Source: Taeniopygia guttata (taxonomy: Eukaryota > Chordata > Aves > Passeriformes > Estrildidae). Taken from it: a stretch of DNA of 64,000 bases. The stretch is from assembly GCF_048771995.1 (NCBI RefSeq), contig NC_133024.1, positions 4,407,001-4,471,000 of the forward strand, written 5' to 3'. A program made the translations under genes and the position numbers. A model generated the notes under the pieces. That model made no database searches. It was not told the origin of the DNA and was given only the letters and a program-made list of their open reading frames with translations. Positions 47,042 to 61,588 of the stretch are shown piece after piece (the first letter of the stretch is position 1; each line of letters begins with the position of its first letter).

Positions 47042-50000
47042 TCAGGGGATGCCAAACTGTACAACCAGTTCTTCTTTGGCGTCAACACGGATCTGTGAGA
47101 GCGCACTGAAGGCATAGGCGGCTATCCGGGACACCTGCAGGCACAAAGACATGGCTGTGTCACTGGTGGTTGCTGAAATTCCCAATTATCCCAAAGAAAC
47201 TGCTGCAGGAGGTTAACCTCCAGTCCTAAGGCTGTCCTGGGCTTTGCTTCCACCTCAAACAAGGCTTTAAACCTGACCTAGGCTTTGCCCTCAGCTCTGA
47301 CAAGTTGTTTCAGGGTTCTGGGCATTACTGCTCCTCCAGGACGAGGATGTGTCTGGGCAGCATCGCAGGGCTCAGGGCTCACCCCAGCCCGGCTCACCTG
47401 CTGCAGGTCTGCGAAGGGGACAGGGTCACTGGCGAGCACTTGGTGGGGTTGGTTAGTCAGAGATGGCAGCAGGGGCAGCTTCTTCCAGTGCGTCAGGTTG
47501 TTGCTGAGCATGGCCAGGCGTGTGCTGTGAGGGGAGAGCAGCGAACATCAGTGCCCTGCCAAGAGTGGGGACATCCAGAAGATGGCTGCTGCACCCCCAA
47601 GCACCTCAAACCCCCAGGGGGAGAGAGGGAGAGCAGTGGAGCTGCACTCCCAGCATCCAGCCCTCTTCACTCCCCGCAGCAGCAGGATGAGGGAGCTTCC
47701 AGCTCTCCCACACAGGCGCCTTGCAAGCAGAAGCCATCACATCCAGCCCCCGACCATCTGCCCCAAGGGCTGGGTGAACACAGGAGCCCCTTGTCCTGGG
47801 CTCTGCTGCCTGCACTGCCATCAGCCTTCCCTGAGCCCACCCTGCTCTGAGAGACGAGGCAGCCCTTCTACATGCTGAGTTCACTCCCCAGGCCAAAACC
47901 CTCCCCCAGGGACACACACAGAGCTGTGAAGAACTGCAGGCACCCCAGCAGAGAAGTGCAGGTCCCACCTGTACTGCCTGGCTCTGTCCATGTACTCGTG
48001 CTGCTCCATGCCCTGGGAATCCGCTGCCGACACATCGATGATGTTGCTGCAGAGACACGAGACAGTGGCTCCCACTGGAGGCTCATTGCTCTCCCTGAGT
48101 TCCCTCCCCATCTCAGAGCATCCTCTGACCAGGGCAGACAAAGCCCACCACCCAACAAACCCCAAAACAAACATCTCAAGGCCAAACTCGCCCAATTAAT
48201 GCTGCCAGCTGGCCACAAGTGTGCCAAGCTGGAGTGGCTGTTCACCAGGAAGGAATGCCAGGGACTGTTTGCCCACAGCTGCCCTGGGGCAGAGGGAGGC
48301 AAGCAGACGCTGCAGGAAGCTGGGGGCTGGTCTGGGCTCTGGGGAGCTTGGCATGCAGCCACCTGGAGGAAAAAGGAACCACTGGGAGGACAGTGTTGTT
48401 TGCAGATGTCCTGATAGCCCTGCTTGCCCAGGGCCCTGCCACAGCCCCATTGTGTGCACCCCACAGCAAAGCAGTACTCAGAGCTGCTGTGGCCCAGCAT
48501 GCTGGACACACACCAGTGCCCACTAGCTCTCCAATGTCAGGCAGAGGGCCTAAGAGCATCCCAAAGCCCTCCCAGCCATGTTGCCCCGGTGCATTTGAGG
48601 AAAAGCCTTCTCAGAAGGGGATGCAATGCTGCTGCCCCTCCAGCCACCCTCTCCACATCCCCACAAACTCACTTTCTTATCCAAACCCTGCCCCTATTGC
48701 CAGCCCAGCAGCTGAGGGGTCACCTCACATCTGAGGTCTTCTCTCTGTGTGCCTGTGGGGCCCAAAGCTGAGGGATGGGCTGTCTGAGGGGAGAGGGACA
48801 TGGGGGGCTCTGCCACAGCTCCTCCCTTCCCCTCAGGGTCCAGGTCCTCCCAGGCCCCATCCAGGGTCACCACTGTCCCCAAGGCGTGCTGCCTGCCCCA
48901 CGGGCACGGTTTGAGGCTTACATGGCTGTTTTGGCGAGGATGGAGGACAGCATGGCCTGCTCATCGGTGCGTGCTGACGGGAGGTTGTGGTAGCTCTGCT
49001 CCGCTCCGTTCAGCACCTTGTTGGGTGGGCTGGCTGCCGGCTCCAGCAGCCGCTTTGTCTCTTCCTCCTGAGTGAAAGGCAGAGGAAAATCAGCCCTGGC
49101 TTCCCCACACCAGCAGCACTAACCCCACGGGATTAGGCAAGTCTCACCCTTTCCTCACCAGCCAGGAGGGCTTCCTGTGCATCCCAGTGTAACCCAGAAC
49201 AGCCTCAGCTCTCCCAGGCACCTCCTTGCCCAATTCTTTTGCTTTTTGCCAGATGAAGCCCCCCCAGCCACAAAGGCAGCAAGTGGCTGAAATCAGGCAG
49301 CACATTTGGAGTGGCCAATCCTGCAGGCAGGAGTCTGCAGTCAGCATCAAACCCTGACTGGGCACCACACAGAGCCCACCCTGGCATAGCAGGGGGCTCA
49401 CCCGAGCCAGGTGAATCCCACCTGCCAAAGCCCAGGGATTGTGTAGGGTGGGAGGTTCCCAGAGTCCCGGGGCTTGTTCCTCCAAGAGGTGCAGAGCTGC
49501 AGCCCAGCCCTTGATCCTCTGGCTTGGCTGAATGGTGCTGCAGGGGCTGTGAGAAGAGCCCAGTAGGGAAATCATGGGCACAAACACCCATGAGAACAAG
49601 ATCACAGAATCAGTAAAATTGGAAAAGCCCTCTGAGCCCAAGTGTTCTCCCAGCACTGCTGAGACCACCATCAAACAATGCCCCCAGGTACCAAGCTCTT
49701 AAATCCCACCAGGTCTGGGGACTCTGACACTCTTCTGGGCAGCCTGTGTCACAGCTGTACAACACTTTTAGGGAAATTTTCTCGAATATCTAACCTAAAC
49801 CTTCCATAGCACAACCAGAGGCCCTTTCCTCCTGTCCTGTCGCTTGCTCCCTAGGAGCAGAGGCGGACTCCCACCTGGCTCCACCCTCCTGTCAGGGAGT
49901 TGTGGAGAGTGAGAAGGTAATCCCTGAGCCTCCTTGCAGGCTGAGCCCCCCTTAGCTCCTTCAGCCACTCCTTGTGCTCCAGCCCCTCTTCCAGCGCCGC

Positions 50001-50644
50001 TCCCTTCTCTGGACACGCTCAAGCCAAAGGATGCTCAGCCTGGGACCCATGGCGAGCTGGGAGTGCAACCACTTCTCCACACACGCACTCAGTGGCATCT
50101 GCAGCTCCTCCCCGGCCAGAAGCTTCCTCTCCCCTTCTTCCTGCTGGGAAATACTGCTGCGATTCTCTCTCCCAGGCCCTCCTCCTGCCTTTCTCCCGAC
50201 ACAAGCGGAAGGGGACGGGCTGTCACAGCCTCGCTGTCCCCGCAGCGGGGATTAAGTTTCGCAGGACAGGTGACAGCCCCAGTTGTGTCCCCAGCCCTGG
50301 GCTGCGTGGCAGTCGCGCTGTCCCGAGCAGCACAAGCCGCTCCCGTTTGCGGCCTCGGGCTCACACCGGCGGCGGGAGGGACCGGCACGACCCCCGAGCC
50401 CCGCCCGCAGCCCCGCGCCGCACGGGGGACACGCGAGGAACGAGGGCCCCGCTCGGAGACCGCCGGCGGCGGGGAAGGGCCGAGCCCCGTCGGGAACCGC
50501 GCCGCCTCCCCCCCGCAACCGGGAAGCGCCGGCAGTGGGGCCGAGCGTCCCCCCGGTGCCAGCCCCGCCGCGGGGCCCGTGTCCCCCCGGCGCCGCGCCC
50601 ACCTGGTCGGAGGCCTCGGCCTCGCTGCTGTAGCAGCAGCCCAT
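47042..50644 (-). CDS. LAMTOR1: LAMTOR1 (p18), Ragulator lysosomal anchor, 161 aa
   Basis: Lipidated scaffold that ties the Ragulator-Rag complex, and so mTORC1, to the late endosome/lysosome. Five exons total 486 bp: 50603-50644, 48922-49067, 47969-48046, 47398-47524 and 47042-47134. The start MGCCYSSE gives the N-myristoylation glycine (G2) and the palmitoylated cysteines C3-C4. Conserved blocks are [58 protein letters not shown] and the end [10 protein letters not shown]. Its length equals the human protein. One change across an exon joint gives TAINII where human has TASNII. Its promoter carries two CLEAR-type E-boxes and abuts a large minisatellite. A CR1 and part of the promoter lie just left of exon 1. 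Confidence 0.97.
49595..50040 (-). mobile_element. CR1 LINE 3' fragment in LAMTOR1 intron 1
   Basis: Minus-strand CR1: ATCACAGAATCAGTAAAATTGG, GGAAAAGCCCTCTGAGCCC, GGGAAATTTTCTCGAATATC, CTTCCAGCGCCGCTCCC at the left end of the body. Confidence 0.85.
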
Positions 50645-50780
50645 GGCGAGCGCGGCCCGGCCCGGCCCGGCCCCGGCTCCGCTCCGGCCCCGCTCCGGCT
50701 CCGCCGCGGCCCCGGCCCGGCCCCGCCGCGCGGCCACGTGAGCAGCGAGTCACGGCGGTCACGTGAGCGGCGGGGGGACG
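50645..50780 (-). promoter_or_regulatory. LAMTOR1 promoter with two CACGTG boxes
   Basis: CACGTG occurs at 50735-50740 (GCCACGTGAG) and 50760-50765 (GTCACGTGAG), 91-121 bp upstream of the ATG. Both are one base from the CLEAR consensus GTCACGTGAC bound by TFEB/TFE3. The stretch between them and the ATG is almost pure GC. Confidence 0.6.
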
Positions 50781-51745
50781 CGGGGACACCGGGGCGCACC
50801 GACACACGGACACCGGGGCGTACCGACACACGGACACGGACACACGGACACACGGACACACAGGGGTACAGGGACACACCGACACACAGGGACACACGGA
50901 CACCGGGGCGCGCCGACACACGGACACACGGACACACGGACACCGGGGCGCACCGACACACGGACACACGGACACACGGACACCGGGGCGCACCGACACA
51001 CGGACACACGGACACACGGGGACACACGGACACGGGGACACAGGGACACAGGGACACCGGGGCGCGCCGACACACGGACACGGGGACATACGGACACCGG
51101 GGCACACCGACACACGGGCACGGGGACACACGGACACCGGGGCGCACCGACACACGGACACACAGGGACACACGGACACACAGGGGTACAGGGACACACG
51201 GACACACGGACACACAGGGACATACGGACACGGGGACACCGGGGCGCGCCGACACACGGAGACGGGGACACACGGACACACAGGGACACCGGGGCGCACC
51301 GACACACGGACACAGGGACACCGGGGCGCGCCGACACACGGACACACAGGGACACACGGACACGGGGACACCGGGACACATCGACACACGGAGACACAGG
51401 GACACACGGACACACAGGGGTCCAGGGACACACAGACACGGGGACACAGGGATACAGGGACACACCGACACACGGAGACGGGGACACACGAACACGGGAA
51501 CACAGGGACACACCGACACACGGACACACAGGGACACAGGGATACACAGGGATACAGGGACACACCGACACACAGAGACGGGGACACAGGGACACACGGG
51601 GACACACGGACACAGGGATACGGGGACACACGGACACAGGGATACAGGCGCACGGGGATACAGGGACACAGGGACACAGGGATACAGGGATACGGGGATA
51701 CAGGGACACACGGACACATGGACACAGAGACACACGGACACAGGG
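50781..51745. repeat. GGACAC-rich minisatellite, about 965 bp
   Basis: Built from 8- to 10-bp variants of GGACACAC with interspersed longer units containing ACACCGGGGCGCACCGACAC. Units become less regular and gain GATACAGGGA variants toward the right. Strong strand asymmetry (C/A-rich versus G/T-rich). The array is open on both strands over hundreds of codons, which is a composition effect and not a gene. It starts about 135 bp upstream of the LAMTOR1 ATG. Confidence 0.95.
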
Positions 51746-51844
51746 AATGATGCTCTGTGCGCTCCTGCAGGGAGCTCTGAGGGGTCCTGGTATTTCCAGC
51801 GCCCCCAGGTTCCCTTCAGTGCTCAGAATAGAACCAGGGGGCAA

Positions 51845-52381
51845 TGTTACGTGCAGTAGATATAATTTGCCCGTTTCTAGTATGATATATGTGATATTGA
51901 ATATTTGTTGGAGTATACACGTTTGTATTAGGGGTCCCGCCCACCCTGGATGTCCAGGCGCTAATCATTGTGTGAATGACCCGAAATGGAGATCATGGAC
52001 ATCCTCCAGACAGAGACACGTGAATGAAGGGTTCCCCTAAATTTCATCAAGGGATTCACCAACTCGGACATCGAATTGTTCTACCTCCTTGCCAAGAAAA
52101 GAAATCTCACCAAACTATGGGACTGTGAATAGAAGAAAGGACTTTTTGCCGAAATCCTGGCAGTCCTCAGGTGGAATTTTTCCTATAAAAACCCCTTGTA
52201 CCAGGATGGTGGTGTGGGCACAGAGGAAAACCTCTGCTGAGGCTGACTTTGTTACACACCCAGTGCCGACCCCGGGCTCGGCCCTGTTCTTTCCTTGTGG
52301 CTGGCTAGATAGAATCTGATTGCAAAATAAATACTTTATTTTTTCATTTTAATTTGGCTGGACAAATTTTAATTTATAACA
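51845..52381 (+). mobile_element. Solo LTR (fossil), plus orientation
   Basis: 537 bp with ends TGTTACGTG and TTATAACA. It has a TATA box (CCTATAAAAACC, about 52,190) and AATAAA near 52,325, which set the orientation. Flanks GCAA and GCCA differ by one base and may be a decayed 4-bp duplication. The same family lies inverted at 58400-59023. Confidence 0.75.
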
Positions 52382-54980
52382 GCCAAGGAGGAAGAGAGGG
52401 ATGTCTGGAGTGATGGTGTTTGTTGTCACAAATAACTATAACATGATGGGGCCCTTCCAATTCTCTCTCTGATCTTTCTGATGGGGGAGTGGGCAAGCTG
52501 ATGTGTTGGGCTTGATTGCTGGCTGGGACTAAACCAAGACTGTCCTTGTTTGTTACCCAGCATATAGGGGCACTAAAGGTTGAGGTAACAGTATAGTAGG
52601 TTGGAAACAAATGTGATCTCAGCTTTTGCTGTATTAGGTCCAGAGCTCCTGGCCACAATGGTGCTTGGGCTGTTCATGTGGGCATGGCTGACCCTGGCTC
52701 TGCTCATGTATTCCTGTATGTGCTCCTCAGGGTGACCTTTTATGCAGCAGGGACGAGGATCAGCATTTCTTTGTTGCTCTACTGTGGGATGTGAGTTTAT
52801 GACATGATGATATCGAGGGCAATGAGGGTACTGTGGGATGTGTATTCAGTGCTGCTCTCCTGCCCTTACTTCAGCGCTGCCTTTGGAAGTCAATTAATAA
52901 CCATACCCAATCTGTGGGGGGGGAACAGGGGAAGGATGATTTTCTCCTTTTCCCCCCCTTTTCCTCCTTCAGGCTCTGAGAATTCTGAATTCCCTTTGGA
53001 TGGTAAGGAAAGCATGTTCTTGTTGCTATGTCTGCTATGCCTCAGTGCAGCCCACACTCTGTTTAGTCACGTTTGGAGGCAGAACAGAGATTTCCAAGAA
53101 GGCCACTTAGACACCTGTCCCAAGGGGGAATGGCCATGAGTGGCATGGAATGTGCGAGAAAACTGGCCAATCTTTTGAGAAATCCTCTGCTCCAGTGGTT
53201 TGGGAGTTCACCCCTGAACAGCTACAGGGCTCTGATAAAGTGACAGAATATTTGCAAGGAGGATGCTGTGTCAGCTCCAGAGGACAGTGGACAGCACCCT
53301 CAGGGAGGAGGAGGAAACAGCCACAGGAGCCACGGCCACGCCAGCTGCAGCTGAACCAGGGGAGCAGCTGAAGAAGGAATCCAAGACAAAATCAGTCCAG
53401 TTAGTGAGGGATGTCGAAGCAGGGCCCTCAGAACAGGAGGAGGAGAAAATCACCTGGTCCATGGCCCCAGGTGAGCTGTAAGATGTGGGAAAAGGTTCCA
53501 GCTGCCAGTTAGCGAAGCCAAGCAGCTGGGATCCTTGTCCTGGGGTGTGAACATTGACAAGGGCATCGGGAAGAGGACAAAAACTCTCAGGCTCTGAAGG
53601 CAGCTCCTGTCAAGCGTGAGGGAAAGGCAATCTCTCAAGGATGATTGAGTAGTGCATTGAGGCACGTGGAACACCATGGAGCAAGGTACCCAGTATCTTG
53701 GAGAGAAATAGTAGTGCTGGAGGCTGAGTCAACTGTAGGAATTCAAATAACAAAGTCCCCTTTAGGGCCAAATGTCCGGTGTACACAGTCCTTGTGGCAC
53801 AAGGACCGTATGCCACAAGTTTGTATGCCACAAGGACAAAGAGCACACCATTGTCATACACCAACTCAAGTAAATTGCCAGAGGGAGTTGTCTGGTATCA
53901 TCTGTTGTCAGAAGGGGGTCTTCTATGTGAATCTTTTCTTTTCTTGTACCACTTGTCATTAATATTGTTGCTGTTACTGTTAAGTTTCTTACAGCCGTTA
54001 AATTGTTCTTATCTCAACCTGAGATCTTTACCTTTTGTGCCTCCTCTCCATCCTGCTGCTGTGGGAAAGGGGAGAGGAAAGCAGGGAAGCTTTCCTGTTG
54101 CCCAGTGTTTCCAGTATTCTCAGTGCAGAGTGACAGGACTCCAGCTCCAGTATCAGTACCCCAGCTCCAGTATCAGTACCCCAGTCCCAGGGCCCCTTGT
54201 GCAGCCCAGAACCACCTCCCAGCCCCAGCCTGGCCCCGTCTCCATTGCCCAGCCCCACTGAGCTGGTAACCGGAGCTCCAGGAGCAGCTGCAGCTGCGGT
54301 GACACCATCAATAATTGAGTGGCAGCAGGACTCCACACAGGACTGCGTGCCTCTGCCTGCCTGGAGTGTGGGGACAGGTAGGTGCCACCCCCATTGCCCT
54401 ATCCTGTCGCTGTGGCTGGGCACCCCCAACAGCTCAGGGTGTGGGGAGCAGGGTGTGGGGTGCAGATTATGGGGGATGGGAGCAGCAAAGCTGGACCAAG
54501 GGGGGTGCAAGGGGTTGTGCTGAACAAGGCCCCTCACAGCAGCACAATTTCCTGGAATGCCAGCCCTGCCAACCCCAATATCTGGATCCTGGCAGATGGG
54601 TCCCCAGCACTCCCCAGGGATCTCTACAGCATCCTGGGGTGCCCCAGCCCTACAGGCCCAGCAGCACTGGAGCCCAGGGAGAGGTACTTCCAGGGGGTGC
54701 ACAGCACAGCCAACTTGTGGCATGACTGGGAGCTGTGAGGCTGGCACCCTGGAAGGACATCCTACCACAGCATCCCCTGTGAGGAGATAGATTTGCCTTG
54801 TTACGGTTAAAGGGCTCACAATGCTTCAATGATATCTGCACAGGGAGATTTTCAAAGCCTGGGCCCAAGGTTATGCTACTGATAGTGTACACAAAGGGTG
54901 CAGAACTTCCCAAGATAAGTACAAAACTAACAAAGTCAACTCAGCAACTGTGCAAAAAAGCACAGCCTCGCCTGCTTGTG
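52382..54980. other. Gap upstream of TOMT: possible old ERV-like sequence
   Basis: No host gene recognised. The stretch 52,650-54,080 has the look of old passerine LTR-type sequence (for example TTTATGACATGATGATATCGAGGGCAA, and a later TTAAATTGTTCTTATCTCAACC block), but I cannot set its ends. A 20-bp unit CCAGCTCCAGTATCAGTACC is duplicated at 54141-54180. I looked for a leucine-rich LRRC51 exon and did not find one. Confidence 0.35.
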
Positions 54981-56357
54981 ATGGTGTCTCCAGCGATTGC
55001 CCTGGCCTTCCTCCCCTTCATTGTCACCCTGCTGATCCGGTACCGGCACTACCTGGTGCTGCTGTACCGGGCGGTGCTGGTGGCCTGGCTGCGGGACCGG
55101 CTGACGGGCACCTCACGGGAGCAGCGCGCCTTCCAGTACCTGCTGGCCCACGCCATCCCTGGGGACCCCCACCACATCCTCCAGACCTTCGATCAGTGGT
55201 GCTACCACTGTGAGCACCTCAGCTGTGTGGGGCCTGACAAAGGTGAGTGCCACCCTTGTTTTTCCACGCCACACAGGGCATGGCACTGCCAGCGTGGCCA
55301 CGGCACTATTGGCACCACCGTGGCACCGCTGGCATGGCGATGACACCAGTGACGTGGCTGTGACAGTGTTGGTGTGATCACAGCACCACTGGCGTGGCAG
55401 TGGCATTGTTGATACAGCCATAGTATTGTTGGCTTGATTGTGGCACCAGTGATGTGGCCATCGCACTGCCAGCACAGCCATGGCACTGCTGGTATGGCTA
55501 TGGCATCATCCACCTGGCTGTGGCATTTTTGGCATGGCTCTCCTCCATCCCTCTGGGCACTGGGAACTGCTTGGCACCTTTGCCCTGCCCAGGGCTGGGG
55601 TGGCACAGACTGGTGGGTGCTGAGAGGCACATGCCGTGCCAGGGCGGATCGTGGAGCGGGTGCTGCTGGAGCGGGCACCGCTGCGGGTGCTGGAGCTGGG
55701 CACGTACTGCGGCTATGGCACCGTCCTGCTGGCACAGGGGCTGCCCCCAGGTGCCCGCCTCTACACCATCGAGGGGGACCCCCGACACGCTGCTGTGGCT
55801 GAGAAGGTCATCCGCCTGGCTGGCTTCAGCGAGCAAACGGTGAGCACCCAGGCACTGGGATAAAGCCCAGCTCTGCACGTGAAAACAGGGAGGAGATGGG
55901 TGGGGGTCCTGCTGTGGCAGTGTGTGTGGGAAGAGAAATATCCTGTCCCATGTGGACCTCTCACCACCCTGTAAAGCAGGGTGGTGGGTGGGCACCCTGC
56001 CACCCTGTCCCAGTGACCGAGGGTGATGCAGCACAGGTGGAGTTGATCGTGGGCCCCTCGGAGGAGGTGATACCACGCCTGCGGGAGAAGCACGGCCTGG
56101 TGAATGCCAACTTGGTCTTCATGGACCACTGGAAACGCTGCTACCTGCGGGATCTACGGCTGCTGGAAAGCCACCAGCTGCTGGCTGAGGGGGCCACCAT
56201 CCTGGCTGATAATGTCCTCTTCCCTGGAGCACCTCACTTCCTGCAGTATGCCAAGACCTGTGGCAAATACCACTGCAAGGTGCACCGCGCTAGCCTGGAG
56301 TACTTCCGCGCCATTCCCGATGGCATCGCCGAGCTCCGCTACACCGGCACCCACTGA
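54981..56357 (+). CDS. TOMT: TOMT, transmembrane O-methyltransferase, 259 aa
   Basis: COMT-like protein, the methyltransferase part of human LRTOMT, needed for hair-cell mechanotransduction (trafficking of TMC channels). Exons 54981-55242, 55643-55839 and 56037-56357 give 780 bp. The ATG is the family start ([13 protein letters not shown]). Residues 3-35 are a membrane anchor. [16 protein letters not shown] is the SAM-binding motif. Residues equivalent to the COMT metal and catalytic set are all present: D and K in MDHWKR, D and N in ADN, E in SLEYFR. Length is near the human methyltransferase part (about 260). Intron 1 holds a diverged minisatellite. TOMT converges with ANAPC15; the 3' ends are about 225 bp apart. 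No plus-strand AATAAA was found. Confidence 0.93.
55272..55545. repeat. Diverged minisatellite in TOMT intron 1
   Basis: Irregular repeats of about 18-20 bp around GGCACTGCTGGCATGGC (variants GGCACCACCGTGGC, GTGGCATTGTTGATACAG). About 14 degenerate units. Confidence 0.7.
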
Positions 56358-56597
56358 GCCCCGTGATGGCCCCAGTTACTCCCCAACCCCTGCCCTGGCT
56401 TCAACATGGGCTCTGGAGAAAAGGCAGTGCCTCTGTGGTTTGTGCTGGGGTGCAGTGGGCAATGAGTGGGTTCACTCCCTGCAGTGCTCCTGCCTGCACT
56501 GCACAGGGAGATCTGCCCTGCACTTGCCTGGGTGGTACCCCCTGCCTCCCTGGTGGCCTCAGACACCAGATTTGGGGTTGTTTTCTTGAAAACTGAG

Positions 56598-56603
56598 TTT
56601 ATT
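56598..56603 (-). terminator. ANAPC15 polyadenylation signal AATAAA
   Basis: Minus-strand AATAAA 190 bp past the ANAPC15 stop. Confidence 0.75.
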
Positions 56604-56789
56604 AGAAATGATGTGTCAGTATGCCAGCTGGCAGTCTCCCCTCTGGTTCCCCTGTGGGGTTTCCCTCTGAACCTGCTGCCCCACGCAGCGCCCATGGAAG
56701 GAGGAGCTTCACTGAACCGTCCCATCCCCCAGAGCCGTGGGGGGCAAAGGCTCTCCCCCAGCCTCTGGTTTGGTGTGGTTGTGGCAGAA

Positions 56790-59023
<2,234 letters not shown>

Positions 59024-59375
59024 TCTGTGACCCCCTGGGGATGTGTGACCCCGATGGGGATCATCTGTGACTCTCCTCAGGGGGTATTTGTGATCACCAC
59101 GGAATATCTGTGCCCCCTTTGGGGTATTTGTGAATAATGGTGGGTATGTGACCGCCCCACAGGTACCAGTGACCCCAGTGAGGAGTATCTGTGATGCTGA
59201 TGGGGTATCTGCTCCCCCTCCATGGGGCATCTGTGATTCCCTGGAGTACCTGTAATTCCATGAGGGGTACTTGCCTCCACGCTGTGGCCATTTGTGACCC
59301 CACAGGGGGTATCTGTCCCTGCCAGCAACATCTCTTACCCACTGTGGTGTTCCCTGCCTCACAGTGACTCACAGG
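59024..59375. repeat. Diverged minisatellite next to LTR
   Basis: Degenerate units of about 25-32 bp around GGGGTATCTGTGACCCC. About a dozen units. It starts right at the outer edge of the solo LTR. Confidence 0.7.
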
Positions 59376-61281
<1,906 letters not shown>

Positions 61282-61399
61282 GCAGGAGGGGCTGCAGGCA
61301 GGAGCAGGCAGTAGGTGGTCAGGGAGGTCACCAGGCTGCCTTGTGTCTCCTCATGAAATGTTCCCAAGCTGTGTCCCCCACCAAGGCACGTGCTTCATG

Positions 61400-61405
61400 A
61401 ATAAA
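61400..61405 (+). terminator. Folate receptor polyadenylation signal AATAAA
   Basis: AATAAA 119 bp past the stop codon, followed by a TG-rich stretch. Confidence 0.8.
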
Positions 61406-61588
61406 TGTTCCTGCCCTGCTTGGTCTTGGGGTGTTGTGGGATGGTTGGGGGGGCAGTAGGATGGTTGAGGGACCTAGGGGGTGTCTGCTTGTCTCATCCT
61501 GCTTCTGGGGGGGACATGAAGCAGACTGTGGCAAGGGCTGGTCCTGGACGGTAGGGACAGATGGAGATGACAGATTTCTGAAGTCAGG

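Noticed and set aside
49934-52040. Open frames of 641, 425, 550, 454 and 361 codons on both strands with His-Thr-Asp or Cys-Val-Pro repeats
   Set aside because: They are readings of the GGACAC minisatellite in all frames; no conserved domain, start context or splice support.
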